Source of the DNA: JALYZC01 sp963725645
GTDB taxonomy: Bacteria > Actinomycetota > Thermoleophilia > Solirubrobacterales > Solirubrobacteraceae
Direction of reading: 5' to 3'
DNA length: 64,000 bases
Assembly (NCBI GenBank): GCA_963725645.1
Contig: CAVRZD010000002.1
Coordinates: forward strand, 868,001-932,000
A program made the translations under genes and the position numbers. This document shows positions 33,647 to 42,137 of the stretch, piece after piece; position 1 is the stretch's first letter, and each line of letters starts with the position of its first letter. The notes beneath the pieces are model-generated. The model saw nothing but the letters and a program-made list of their open reading frames with translations, did not search any database and was not told the origin of the DNA.

Positions 33647-36094
33647 GTGCGGCGGTCGCGTCGAGCACGGCTGTGGGCGGTGTGGGCGCTGCGCGACGCC
33701 CGCCGGCGCTGGTTGCAGGTCCTCTCGATCGGGTTGCTGCTGGCGCTCGGGATCGGGATGTACGCGGCGATGAGCAGCATGTCGATCTGGCGCAGGGATT
33801 CGGCCGACGCCAGCTTCGCGGCACTGCGCATGCACGACCTGCGGGTGTCGCTGGCCGAGGGCAGCTACGCCTCGGCCGGCCGGCTGCGGCAGGCACTGGA
33901 TCGCATCGGCGACCGCCGTGCCGTGACGGCGGCCGAGGAGCGCCTGGTGGTGCCGACCCAGGTCGACGCCAGCAGGGGCCGGCGCACGACGATCGTTCCC
34001 GGACGGCTGATCGGAGCGCCGGTGGGCGCGACGGTCGATCGGTTGGCCGTGGTGCGCGGCCGCGGGCTGTCCGGCAGCGACCGGGCCACCGCGACCGGCG
34101 AGCTCGAGCGCAACTTCGCCCGGCACTACGAGCTGCCCTCGTCGGGGACGATTCGGCTGGCCGGCGGTCGACCGCTTCGCTACGCCGGCCAGGCTGAGGC
34201 CCCCGAGTACTTCATCGTCACCGCCCCCGGTGCGGACTTCGGCGCGGAGGCGAACTTCGCCGCGGTGTTCGTACCGTTGGCGACCGCCCAGACGCTCAGC
34301 GGTCAGCCCGGGCGCGTCAATCAACTCGTCCTGCGCGTGCGCCGCCCCTCGGACCTGGCGGCCGTGCAGTCGCAGCTCGGCGAGTCGCTGCAGCGGTTGC
34401 TCCCGGCCACGGGCTTCACCTTCACCCGTGCGGGCCAGGAGCCGGCGCGCCGCCTGATCTACAAGGACGCCGAGGGTGACCAGCAGCTGATGGACATCTT
34501 CGCCTTCCTGCTGCTCGGCGCGGCCGTCTTCGCCGCCTTCAACCTGGTCAGCCGCGCCGTGGAGGCGCAGCGGCGGGAGATCGGCATCGGCATGGCGCTC
34601 GGCGTGGAGCCCCGCGCGCTCGCTCGCCGGCCGCTCCTCCTCGGAGGCCAGGTCGCACTGATCGGCGTCCTCCTCGGCATCCCCGCGGGCCTGGCGGCCA
34701 ACTCCTGGCTCCGCTCGGTGATGGAGACCTTCTTTCCGCTCCCGGTCTTCCGAACTCCGCTGGAGCTCAGCGTGTTCGCCCGCGGCGCGGCACTTGGCCT
34801 GGTGCTCTCGCTGCTGGCGACGGCGCTGCCGCTGCGCCGGGCGCTGCGGGTCACCCCGGTGGAGGCGATTCGCGTCGGCGCCCGGGCGGCGAAGAGCAGC
34901 GGCCTGGCCTGGATGGCGCGGGGCGTGCGGCTGCCCGGGGGCAGCCTCGGCAATCTGCCGCTTCGCAACGTCCTGCGCACGCCGCGGCGAACCGTCATGA
35001 CCCTGCTGGGGATCGGCGCGGTGGTCACCATCGTCATCGCGCTCGCCGGCATGGTCGACTCCTTCGATGCGACGTCGGCGGCCAGTCGCAGGGAGGCGCT
35101 GGTCGGCGCCAGCCAGCGCCTGACCGTCGACCTGAGCGCCCCCGTGCCCGCCGGCAGCCCGGTCGTCTCGGACATCAGCGGCTCCCCCGCCGTGGGCGCG
35201 GCTCAGACCTCGTTGCGGCTGCCGAGCACGCTCATCGCGGGTCGACGGCACATCGACGTCTTCACCGAGGTGATCGACGCGGAGCGGCCCATCTGGCGCC
35301 CGAGCCTTCGTGACGGAGACCTGCCGGCGACGAGCGCCGGGCTGGTGATCGCTCAGCGCGCGGCCGAGGACCTCCGCGTGCACATCGGCGACCGCCTCAC
35401 GGTCCGCCACCCCGTACCGACCGGGCCGCGCAGCTACCAGCTGGTGTCGACCAGGCTGACGGTGACCGGCATTCACGCCAGCCCATTTCGCTTCCTGGCG
35501 TACGCCAACCAGCAGGCCGGATCGTCGCTGCACGTCGCCGGCCTGACGAACCGGGTCTCGGTGGTGCCGGCGCCCGGGCGCAGCGCCGCCGACGTCAAGC
35601 GGGCGTTGCTCGGCCTCCCCGCCGTCACGGCCGTGCAGGGCGCCGCGGCCGCCACCGACGCCGTCGACCAGGTGATGGCCCAGTTCACCGACGTGCTGGT
35701 CGTCACGGTCGCGCTCGCGTTGATCATGGCGCTGCTGATCGCCTTCAACTCGGCGGCCATCAACGCCGATGAGCGGGCTCGCGAGGACGCCACCATGTTC
35801 GCCCACGGCGTGAGCGTCGCCCGTGTCATCCGCGGCAACATGGTCGAGGCGCTGCTCACCGGCCTGCTCGGCACCGTCGTGGGGATCGGGGTGGGCTACG
35901 GGGTGCTGCGCTGGATGGTCACGACCGTGACCCCGGACACGATGCCCGACGTCGGGACCTTCGTCTCGATCGCGCCGGTCACCTTCGCCCTCGCCGTGCT
36001 GGCCGGGACGGTGATCGTCGCGCTGGCTCCGCTGCTGACGCTGCGCCGCCTGCGGCGCGCCGACATCCCGGCGACCCTCCGGGTCGTGGAGTAG
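33647..36094 (+). CDS. FtsX-like ABC permease (two FtsX domains)
   Basis: 815 aa. N-terminal helix (about 20-42), periplasmic domain (45-275), three helices (about 285-395), central helix (450-470) with NLPLRNVLRTPRRTVMTLLG, second periplasmic domain (480-680) and three final helices (690-800). This is the 8-TM double-FtsX plan of exporters paired with LolD/MacB ATPases, as in the preceding gene. GTG start. The short RRLRRADIPATLRV tail is the normal ATPase-facing end. Cargo is unknown; no sensor kinase or peptide gene lies nearby. Confidence 0.87.
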   Translation: MRRSRRARLWAVWALRDARRRWLQVLSIGLLLALGIGMYAAMSSMSIWRRDSADASFAALRMHDLRVSLAEGSYASAGRLRQALDRIGDRRAVTAAEERLVVPTQVDASRGRRTTIVPGRLIGAPVGATVDRLAVVRGRGLSGSDRATATGELERNFARHYELPSSGTIRLAGGRPLRYAGQAEAPEYFIVTAPGADFGAEANFAAVFVPLATAQTLSGQPGRVNQLVLRVRRPSDLAAVQSQLGESLQRLLPATGFTFTRAGQEPARRLIYKDAEGDQQLMDIFAFLLLGAAVFAAFNLVSRAVEAQRREIGIGMALGVEPRALARRPLLLGGQVALIGVLLGIPAGLAANSWLRSVMETFFPLPVFRTPLELSVFARGAALGLVLSLLATALPLRRALRVTPVEAIRVGARAAKSSGLAWMARGVRLPGGSLGNLPLRNVLRTPRRTVMTLLGIGAVVTIVIALAGMVDSFDATSAASRREALVGASQRLTVDLSAPVPAGSPVVSDISGSPAVGAAQTSLRLPSTLIAGRRHIDVFTEVIDAERPIWRPSLRDGDLPATSAGLVIAQRAAEDLRVHIGDRLTVRHPVPTGPRSYQLVSTRLTVTGIHASPFRFLAYANQQAGSSLHVAGLTNRVSVVPAPGRSAADVKRALLGLPAVTAVQGAAAATDAVDQVMAQFTDVLVVTVALALIMALLIAFNSAAINADERAREDATMFAHGVSVARVIRGNMVEALLTGLLGTVVGIGVGYGVLRWMVTTVTPDTMPDVGTFVSIAPVTFALAVLAGTVIVALAPLLTLRRLRRADIPATLRVVE

Positions 36095-36098
36095 CCCG

Positions 36099-37028
36099 TC
36101 AGGCCCGCGCCGGCTCGACGATGACCTTGCGCGCCCGGCCGCCGGTGGGCGCGGCCAGCGCGGCCGCGAGCCCGTCGAGCCCGATGACCGGGCCGGCGAA
36201 CGCCCGCCAGTCCACGTCGCCCGCGGCGAGCAGCCCGAGCGCCCGGTCGACCTCGGCCGGGCTGTGGTGGAAGCTGCCGCGGACGTCGAGTTCGTCGTAG
36301 TGCAGCGGGCCGGTCGGCAGGGCCGCCTCGGCGCCCGCCGCGCAGCCGCCCACCAGCACGACGGTGCCGCCCGGGGCGGCGGCGTCGACGGCGGCGCGCC
36401 ACGCGTCCGGGCGGCCGACCGCCTCGAACACCAGGTCGTGCCGCTCGAGCGCCTCGACGGCGCGCGCGCCGAGCGCCTCGGCCTGGTCGCGGCGCTCCGG
36501 GTGGCGGTCGGCGACGGTCACGTCACGGCCCGCCAGCACCAGCAGCCGGGCGAGCATCAGGCCCATCGGCCCGCCGCCGAGCACGCCGGCGTCGCTCGCG
36601 TCGCCGCCGCGGGAGACGGCGTGCACGGCGGCCGCGAGCGGCTCGGCCATCGCGGCGCCGGCCGCCTCGAGTCCGTCCGGGATCGCGTGGAGCGCCACGG
36701 CCGGGGCGGCGATCCGCTCCGCGAAGGCTCCGAGCACCCAGTGCGGCGCCCGGCAGATCTGCGGGCGCTGCGCCCGGCACGGCGCGCACGTCCCACAGGC
36801 GACGGAATCGGACACCAGCACGCGCTCGCCGGTGTCCTCGCGCGTACCCGCCGTCTCGTGTCCGAACGGGCAGGGATACGCCGGCAGCACCGGATGGCCG
36901 CGATGGAACATCTTGAAGTCCGTGCCGCACGTCGTCGCGACGTCCACGCGCACGACGACCTCTCCCTCCGGGTCGGGCACCTCCTGCACGCGCAGGTCTC
37001 CGGGGCCGTACAGCAGCGCGGCCCTCAC
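36099..37028 (-). CDS. zinc-containing MDR alcohol dehydrogenase, short form
   Basis: 309 aa. Catalytic zinc Cys in TTCGTDFKMFHRG (about residue 34) and His in PFGHETAG (about 55); structural-zinc Cys cluster VACGTCAPCRAQRPQIC (about 76-92). NAD motif GGGPMGLMLARL (about 148). Length is about 30 below normal. GTG start overlapping the upstream dehydrogenase stop (GTGA), so it is the third gene of an mtnA operon. Probably oxidises or reduces a sugar alcohol or aldehyde made in the same pathway. Confidence 0.83.
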   Translation of the reverse strand: MRAALLYGPGDLRVQEVPDPEGEVVVRVDVATTCGTDFKMFHRGHPVLPAYPCPFGHETAGTREDTGERVLVSDSVACGTCAPCRAQRPQICRAPHWVLGAFAERIAAPAVALHAIPDGLEAAGAAMAEPLAAAVHAVSRGGDASDAGVLGGGPMGLMLARLLVLAGRDVTVADRHPERRDQAEALGARAVEALERHDLVFEAVGRPDAWRAAVDAAAPGGTVVLVGGCAAGAEAALPTGPLHYDELDVRGSFHHSPAEVDRALGLLAAGDVDWRAFAGPVIGLDGLAAALAAPTGGRARKVIVEPARA

Positions 37029-37990
37029 GGCAGCACGACCGCCTTCAGCGCCTCCCCGCTGCGCGCCAGCTCGAGCGCCCGGCCGACGTCGTCGAGGCCC
37101 AGCCGGTGCGACACGAGCGGCGCCGGGTCGATCCGCCCGGACGCGAGCAGCTCGAGCGCGGCGCGCACGTCCCGGGGGCCGGCGGAGTAGGACGCCGTCA
37201 CGTCCCACTCGCGGAAGTACAGGCGCTCGCCGTCGAGCTCGAGCGGCCGCTCGGGCGAGGGCGGGGCGTAAAGGCACAGTGATCCCCCCGGCGCCAGCGC
37301 CTCGGCCGCGGCCGCGATCGCGTCGGGCTTCGGCGTGCACACGATCGCGACGTCCACCGACTCGTTGCCGTGGCGCTCTGCGCCGGCGGCCTCGGCCAGC
37401 GCGAGCCGCTCGGGTCGCGGCTCGCGGACCCAGACGACCTCCACGCCGCGCACGTGGGCGGCGTGGATCTGCAGGAGTCCCTGCGTGCCGGCGCCCACCA
37501 CCAGCAGCGAGTCCCCGGGGCGCAGGCGCGCGCGGTCCTGGGAGCGCAGAACGCAGCCGAGCGGCTCGACGAAGGTCGCGGTCACGGCGTCGAGCTCGCC
37601 GATGGGGAGCAGCTCGGGCACGAGCTCGGCGGGAACCCGGACCTGCTCGGCGAAGCCGCCGGGATCGAGATTGCCCGCGCGGAAGCGCTCGCACAGGGTC
37701 TCGTGCCCGCGGCGGCAGCGCCGACACTCGCCGCAGGGGACGTGGTGGTGCAGCGCCACGCGCTCGCCCGCGCGCGGGCCGGCAACGCCCTCTCCGACCG
37801 CGGTCACGACCCCGGAGGGCTCGTGACCGAGCACGGCGGGCAGCTTGCGCTCGACGTACCAGTCGGTCACGTCGGTGCCGCACACTCCGCAGGCCTCGAT
37901 CCGGCAGACGACCTCGCCGGGGCCGGGAACGGGATCGGGCAGCTCCTCGACGCGGATCTCGTGCAGCGACAGCGAGCGGGCCGCCCTCAC
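37025..37990 (-). CDS. zinc-containing MDR alcohol dehydrogenase (tandem paralogue)
   Basis: 321 aa. Catalytic zinc residues in ACGVCGTDVTDWY (about 36) and LGHEPSGVV (about 55); structural-zinc cluster HVPCGECRRCRRGHETLC (about 85-102). NAD motif VVGAGTQGLLQIHAA (about 155). It resembles threonine/sorbitol-dehydrogenase-like members. Both its start (over the mtnA stop) and stop (over the next start) overlap by 4 nt, so mtnA and the two dehydrogenases are translated as a unit. Confidence 0.85.
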   Translation of the reverse strand: MRAARSLSLHEIRVEELPDPVPGPGEVVCRIEACGVCGTDVTDWYVERKLPAVLGHEPSGVVTAVGEGVAGPRAGERVALHHHVPCGECRRCRRGHETLCERFRAGNLDPGGFAEQVRVPAELVPELLPIGELDAVTATFVEPLGCVLRSQDRARLRPGDSLLVVGAGTQGLLQIHAAHVRGVEVVWVREPRPERLALAEAAGAERHGNESVDVAIVCTPKPDAIAAAAEALAPGGSLCLYAPPSPERPLELDGERLYFREWDVTASYSAGPRDVRAALELLASGRIDPAPLVSHRLGLDDVGRALELARSGEALKAVVLP

Positions 37991-39012
37991 GGCGCGAGCA
38001 CCGCGGCCACACCGGCGCGGTCCACCGGCTGCACGACGCCCCGTTCGGTCACCAGCGCGGTGATGAGCTCGGCCGGGGTCACGTCGAAGGCGGGGTTGCG
38101 GCAAGGCGTGTCCTCGACGGTCAGCAGCGTGCCGCCGGCACGCCGCACCTCGTCGGCGTCGCGCTCCTCGATCGGGATGCCGGCGCCGCTGTCCAGCTCC
38201 GCGTCGATCGAGGAGGTCGGGCCGGCGACGACGAACGGGATGCCCGCCGCTCGCGCCGCCAGCGCGAGCGCGTAGGTGCCGACCTTGTTCGCGACGTCGC
38301 CGTTCGCGGCGACACGGTCGCAGCCCACGACCACCGCGTCGGCCTCGCCGCGGGCGATCAGACCGGCGGCCGCCCCGTCGGCGAGCAGCTCGTGCTCGAC
38401 CCCGGCCCGGCGCAGCTCCCAGACGGTGAGCCGGCCGCCCTGCAGCAGTGGACGCGTCTCGTCCACGAGCACGCGCACCGCCCCGCGGTCGGCGAGCTCG
38501 AGGATGACGCCCAGCGCCGTGCCGCGCCCACCCGCGGCGAGCGCGCCGGTGTTGCAGTGGGTCAGCACTCGGTGGGCGCCGGCCAGCAGCGCGGCGCCGT
38601 GGGCGGCCATGCGGGCGCTCGCCTCGTCCTCCTCGGCGTGGATCGCCTCCGCCTCGGCTCGCGCCGCCGCCGCCATCGCGTCCGGCGCCGCGGCCAGCGC
38701 CGCCGCGCGCACGCGGTCCACCGCCCAGCCGAGGTTGGCGGCGGTGGGGCGCGCGTCGCGCAGTCGCCGCCAGCCGTCCTGCAGCGCGTCCGCCGACGGC
38801 GCCGCGGTGGCCTCCATCGCCAGGCCGTACGCCGCCGCCACGCCGATCAGCGGGGCGCCGCGGACGCTCAGCCGGCCGATCGCGTCCGCGGTGTCGGCCG
38901 CGCCGCGCAGCTCGATCACGCGCTCCTCGAACGGGAGCCGGGTCTGGTCGAGGATGCGCAGGCGCGCGCCGTCCCAGGTCAGCGGCGCCGCGTCGCGCTC
39001 GGTCACGCTCAC
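37987..39012 (-). CDS. mtnA: S-methyl-5-thioribose-1-phosphate isomerase
   Basis: 341 aa, full length. Converts methylthioribose-1-P to methylthioribulose-1-P in methionine salvage. Characteristic segments: SVRGAPLIGVAAAYGLA (about residue 48), catalytic Cys in THCNTGALA (about 150), DETRPLLQG, and Asp in VVGCDRVAANGDVANKVGTY (about 230). No mtnB/C/D is adjacent; the operon partners are two zinc dehydrogenases, which recalls the DHAP shunt where MtnA is followed by aldolase and an alcohol dehydrogenase. No aldolase is seen. GTG start with TAGCCT hexamer 7 nt upstream. Confidence 0.9.
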   Translation of the reverse strand: MSVTERDAAPLTWDGARLRILDQTRLPFEERVIELRGAADTADAIGRLSVRGAPLIGVAAAYGLAMEATAAPSADALQDGWRRLRDARPTAANLGWAVDRVRAAALAAAPDAMAAAARAEAEAIHAEEDEASARMAAHGAALLAGAHRVLTHCNTGALAAGGRGTALGVILELADRGAVRVLVDETRPLLQGGRLTVWELRRAGVEHELLADGAAAGLIARGEADAVVVGCDRVAANGDVANKVGTYALALAARAAGIPFVVAGPTSSIDAELDSGAGIPIEERDADEVRRAGGTLLTVEDTPCRNPAFDVTPAELITALVTERGVVQPVDRAGVAAVLAP

Positions 39013-39019
39013 GCCGCCA

Positions 39020-39025
39020 AGGCTA
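39020..39025 (-). promoter_or_regulatory. leaderless-type -10 hexamer TAGCCT for mtnA
   Basis: Minus-strand TAGCCT ends 7 nt before the mtnA GTG; no Shine-Dalgarno is present. Confidence 0.45.
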
Positions 39026-39061
39026 GTGCAGCCCCACCGGGACGGCGGATCTGCGGCGGAC

Positions 39062-39103
39062 GGACAGCGCGCTGTCGTCGAGGGACAGCGCGCTGTCGTC
39101 GAG
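39062..39103. repeat. two tandem 21-bp repeats, each holding the palindrome GACAGCGCGCTGTC
   Basis: The unit GGACAGCGCGCTGTCGTCGAG occurs twice without a gap; each contains a perfect 14-bp palindrome (39063-39076 and 39084-39097), exactly two helical turns apart centre to centre. It lies between the glutaredoxin stop and the mtnA promoter, about 40 bp upstream of the mtnA -10. Likely a paired operator; tandem terminator hairpins for the glutaredoxin gene is the alternative. Confidence 0.55.
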
Positions 39104-39105
39104 CG

Positions 39106-39510
39106 TCAGCGGAGCCGGTTCTCGATGCCCATCGGCGCGGGACCGGCGGCGTCGGCCGCCGGCGCCTCCGCGGGTGCGTCCGCGGGTTCGACGCCGAGCG
39201 CCTGCGCCAGCTCGCCGGACTCGTACATCTCGGTCACGATGTCGCAGCCGCCGACCAGCTTGCCGCTGACGAACAGCTGGGGGATCGTCGGCCACTCCGA
39301 GATCGCCGAGAGCTCCTCGCGGATGCGCGGGTCGGGCAGGATGTCGACGGCGGCGAACGGCGCGCCGAGCGCCTGCAGGGCGCCCACGGTGCGGGCCGAG
39401 AAGCCGCACGCCGGGGCATCGGGCGTGCCCTTCATGAACAGGATCACGTCGTGGTCGTCGATCGCGGTCTGGATCGCGTCGCGAACGGGGTTGCTGGTCT
39501 CGTCGGTCAT
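39106..39510 (-). CDS. grxD: monothiol glutaredoxin, Grx4/GrxD family
   Basis: 134 aa. Monothiol active site CGFS (APACGFSARTV, about residue 35), KGTPDAP, cis-Pro in WPTIPQLFVSG, and GGCDIVTEMYESGEL for glutathione/cluster binding. These proteins carry [2Fe-2S] clusters and pair with BolA; the bolA gene overlaps its start (ATGA). The Ala/Pro-rich tail (ADAPAEAPAADAAGP) is an extra linker. Carries cluster to or from the divergently encoded ErpA-type carrier. Confidence 0.9.
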   Translation of the reverse strand: MTDETSNPVRDAIQTAIDDHDVILFMKGTPDAPACGFSARTVGALQALGAPFAAVDILPDPRIREELSAISEWPTIPQLFVSGKLVGGCDIVTEMYESGELAQALGVEPADAPAEAPAADAAGPAPMGIENRLR

Positions 39511-39743
39511 GGCTCCCTACCGGTCTGGGTGGTGATGGACAGGGCGTGGATGGGACCGCCGACCTCCCCGCCGAAGACGTCGTAGACCATCCGGTGCTGG
39601 TCGAGGCGCGAGTGCCCGGCGAACGCGTCCGACACGACGACGGCCCGGAAGTGGTCGCCGCCGCCGGTGAGGTCCTCGACATCCGCTCTGGATCCGGGAA
39701 TCGCGGCCTCGATGCGCTGCTTGAGCTCCTCTGCGCTGGGCAT
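39507..39743 (-). CDS. bolA: BolA-family protein
   Basis: 78 aa. BolA fold: LKQRIEAAIPGSRADVEDL, then GDHFRAVVVSDAFAGHSRLD, QHRMVYDVFG and IHALSITTQT. The conserved His in QHRMVYD, a cluster ligand in BolA-Grx complexes, is present. The ATG at 39743 is chosen over the TTG at 39752 because a TACCCT hexamer ends 8 nt before the ATG and the TTG lies inside it. Forms a two-gene unit with the glutaredoxin. Confidence 0.9.
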   Translation of the reverse strand: MPSAEELKQRIEAAIPGSRADVEDLTGGGDHFRAVVVSDAFAGHSRLDQHRMVYDVFGGEVGGPIHALSITTQTGREP

Positions 39744-39751
39744 GACGGACA

Positions 39752-39757
39752 AGGGTA
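39752..39757 (-). promoter_or_regulatory. leaderless-type -10 hexamer TACCCT for bolA
   Basis: Minus-strand TACCCT, 8 nt before the bolA ATG; it decides between the ATG and an upstream TTG. Confidence 0.45.
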
Positions 39758-39786
39758 GCGACGTGGATGACCGTCCCGACCCACGC

Positions 39787-39792
39787 TACACT
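39787..39792 (+). promoter_or_regulatory. -10 hexamer TACACT for the Fe-S carrier gene
   Basis: TACACT ends 10 nt before the ATG at 39803, giving an almost leaderless transcript. It is back-to-back with the bolA promoter, only 29 bp away. Confidence 0.45.
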
Positions 39793-39802
39793 GAATGAAG
39801 CA

Positions 39803-40156
39803 ATGATCGAGCTCACCGACAAGGGCGCCGAGAAGGTTCGCGAGTTCCTGGCCGCGCAGTCCGAGCCGAACGCGACCGCCGGCCTGCGGGTCGGGGTGCG
39901 CGGCGGCGGCTGCTCGGGCTTCCAGTACATGCTCGCCTTCGACGAGGAGCGTGACGGCGACACCGTCGTCGAGAGCCACGGCATCCGGCTGCTGGTTGAC
40001 ACCGCCAGCGCGCCGTACGTGCGCGGGGCCACCGTGGACTTCGTCGACGGCCTCCAGGGCGCCGGCTTCAAGGTCGACAACCCGAACGTGGTCGCCGCGT
40101 GCGGGTGCGGGTCGTCCTTCCGCGTCGCCGAAGAGGAAGAGGTCTCGGCGGTCTGA
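39803..40156 (+). CDS. erpA: A-type Fe-S cluster carrier (IscA/ErpA/HesB)
   Basis: 117 aa. The three cluster Cys are visible: one in GGGCSGFQYML (about residue 36) and two in AACGCGSSF (about 103). Delivers [Fe-S] clusters to apo-enzymes. Divergent from bolA-grxD, giving a compact Fe-S trafficking locus. The acidic tail VAEEEEVSAV is slightly longer than usual. Confidence 0.92.
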   Translation: MIELTDKGAEKVREFLAAQSEPNATAGLRVGVRGGGCSGFQYMLAFDEERDGDTVVESHGIRLLVDTASAPYVRGATVDFVDGLQGAGFKVDNPNVVAACGCGSSFRVAEEEEVSAV

Positions 40157-40164
40157 GGCCGGGC

Positions 40165-41388
40165 GTGCGCGCCCGGGCGATCGCCGTCTTCGCGGTCGCC
40201 GGCGCGGTTGTGCACGTACTCGCGGGATGCGGCGGTCAGCGTACGCCGGAGCCGGCACGCGCGCCGGCGATCGGGATCACGGAGGCGAACCCGGCGCTGG
40301 TGTGGGACGCGCGTGAGCGTCCGGCCGCGGCCGCCCCGTTCGCGCGCGCGCGCAAGAAGCTGGCGGCGCTTCGCCCCGCCTACTACCGCCTGATGATCAG
40401 CTGGGCCGGGGTGCAGCCGCGTCCGGAAGCCCCGCCGGACTGGGGTCGCCCCGACCCCGGCTGCGAGCGCGCGATCCCGCCGTGCGCGCCGTTCGCGGGC
40501 GTGCGCGAGCAGCTCCACGCGGTCCGCTCGGCCCAGCGGGCGCAGCGCGGCGGCTGGAAGGTGGTCGTCGACTTTCTGTACACGCCCGCCTGGGCCGCCC
40601 GCGGTCCGGGCGGATGCGAGCCTGGCCGCGTCGATCCGACCTCGCGCCAGATCGCCCCGTCCGCGCTGCCGGCCTACCGCGCGCTGGTGCGCTCGCTGGC
40701 GCGGCTGGGCCGCGCCGAGGGCGTCGAGCTGCGCTACTGGAGCGCCTGGAACGAGCCGAACTACCGCGGCTTTGCGTCCCCGCAGCGCGACTCCTGCGCG
40801 CCCGGATCGCCGTCCGTCGCCCCGGCCTACTACGCCGAGCTCGTGCGCCAGCTGCGCACGGCGCTCGCCGGCGTTCCCGGCCGCCACGACGTGCTGCTCG
40901 GCGAGGTCTCCGACGCGCCGGCCTCCGGGCCCAAGGCGACATCGGCCGTCGACTTCGCGCGCGGCCTGCCGCGCGACGTGGTGTGCTCGAGCGACCTGTG
41001 GGCGCAACACGTCTACGTCGGCGACCCGGACACGGTGCCCGCCGTCGAGGCCGCGCTGGACGGGCGGGGCTGCGCCCGCCGCCACCGCATCTGGATCACG
41101 GAGACCGGCGTCGGCGGCCCACGTCCGGGCGGGCGGCGCCCGACCGACCCGGCCGGCCTGCGCGCCCAGTGCCGCGGGATGGACGCCGTGCTGCGGCGCT
41201 GGCACCGGGACGCGCGCGTGGAGGCGGCGTTCCAGTACTCCTTCCGCGAGGACGACCTGTTCCCGGTCGGCCTCGTCGATCCGCCGCTCGCCCGCGTCTA
41301 CCAACCGTACGAGGCCTGGGCCGCGTGGGCACGCCGGCGCCGTCCGGCCGACCCGCCGCCGGCGCTGCCGGCGTCGTGCCGCGCATGA
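40165..41388 (+). CDS. lipoprotein with clan GH-A glycoside-hydrolase-like barrel
   Basis: 407 aa. Lipoprotein signal with lipobox VLAGC (Cys about 23). The mature part is a TIM-barrel-like domain: YYRLMISWAGVQP (strand with Trp), WKVVVDFLYTPAWAA, YWSAWNEPNYRGF (acid/base Glu in the NEP motif, about 196), and ITETGVGG (nucleophile Glu, about 315). These are the two catalytic Glu of clan GH-A. Families GH5/GH39-like fit best. It may trim an envelope or plant polysaccharide. The start overlaps nothing but follows erpA by 8 nt; stop overlaps the GNAT start. Confidence 0.78.
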   Translation: MRARAIAVFAVAGAVVHVLAGCGGQRTPEPARAPAIGITEANPALVWDARERPAAAAPFARARKKLAALRPAYYRLMISWAGVQPRPEAPPDWGRPDPGCERAIPPCAPFAGVREQLHAVRSAQRAQRGGWKVVVDFLYTPAWAARGPGGCEPGRVDPTSRQIAPSALPAYRALVRSLARLGRAEGVELRYWSAWNEPNYRGFASPQRDSCAPGSPSVAPAYYAELVRQLRTALAGVPGRHDVLLGEVSDAPASGPKATSAVDFARGLPRDVVCSSDLWAQHVYVGDPDTVPAVEAALDGRGCARRHRIWITETGVGGPRPGGRRPTDPAGLRAQCRGMDAVLRRWHRDARVEAAFQYSFREDDLFPVGLVDPPLARVYQPYEAWAAWARRRRPADPPPALPASCRA

Positions 41389-42125
41389 GCGACCTGGACC
41401 GCGCACTCGCCTTCGTCCACGGCCTCGCCGAGACCGCCGTGACCGAGGTCGTGCGCGACGGGCCGCTCACGGTGCTGCGCACGCGCGATCTGCCGCTCGT
41501 GTGGGACGCCAACCACCTGCGGGTCGACGGCGCCACCGGCGCGGACGCGCGGGCGCTCGCCGCATCGGCCGCCCAGCGCGGGGTGCCCTCGATGGTGGTG
41601 GTGCCCGACGCGTCCGAGGGCGAGCGGCTCGCGCCCGGCTTCCGGGCCCTGGGCTGGCGGGTGGTGCGCCATCGCTACATGGCGCACCGTGGCGATCCGC
41701 CGGTGGGGAAGGCGGTGCGCGAGGCGGAGATCGGCGCCGTCGAGGTCGCCCGGCGCGATCTGATCCTGGCCGAGCAGTGGGGCACGCGCGAGGTCGCCCA
41801 GCAGGTGCTGGCGTTCGAGCGCAGGCTCGGCGCCGCCGCCGGCTCGGATCGCTGGTTCATCGCGCCGCTCGCGGGGCCGGCGGCCGCGTGCTGCCGCGTG
41901 CTCGCCGGCGACGGGATCGGCCAGGTCGAGGACGTCGGCACCGCCCCGGCAGCTCGCCGCCAGGGCCTCGCACGCGCCGTCGTGGCCGCGGGCATCGCCG
42001 CCTCGCGCGCCGACGGTCACGAGCTGACGTTCCTCAACTGCGACGCCGACGGCTGGGTGTCGGGCTTCTACGCAAGCCTCGGCTTCGAGCCCGTCGGGCT
42101 CGTGCACAACTTCCACCGGACCTAG
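41385..42125 (+). CDS. GNAT-family N-acetyltransferase
   Basis: 246 aa. An N-terminal helical/beta region (1-125) precedes one GNAT domain (125-245) with the CoA-binding segment VEDVGTAPAARRQGLARAVV (V-x-x-x-R-x-x-G-x-A, about 185) and SGFYASLGFEPV near the end. The N-terminal part looks like a second degenerate GNAT unit, as in some tandem acetyltransferases. Substrate unknown. ATG overlaps the lipoprotein stop. Confidence 0.8.
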   Translation: MSDLDRALAFVHGLAETAVTEVVRDGPLTVLRTRDLPLVWDANHLRVDGATGADARALAASAAQRGVPSMVVVPDASEGERLAPGFRALGWRVVRHRYMAHRGDPPVGKAVREAEIGAVEVARRDLILAEQWGTREVAQQVLAFERRLGAAAGSDRWFIAPLAGPAAACCRVLAGDGIGQVEDVGTAPAARRQGLARAVVAAGIAASRADGHELTFLNCDADGWVSGFYASLGFEPVGLVHNFHRT

Positions 42126-42137
42126 TCGACCAGTGCT

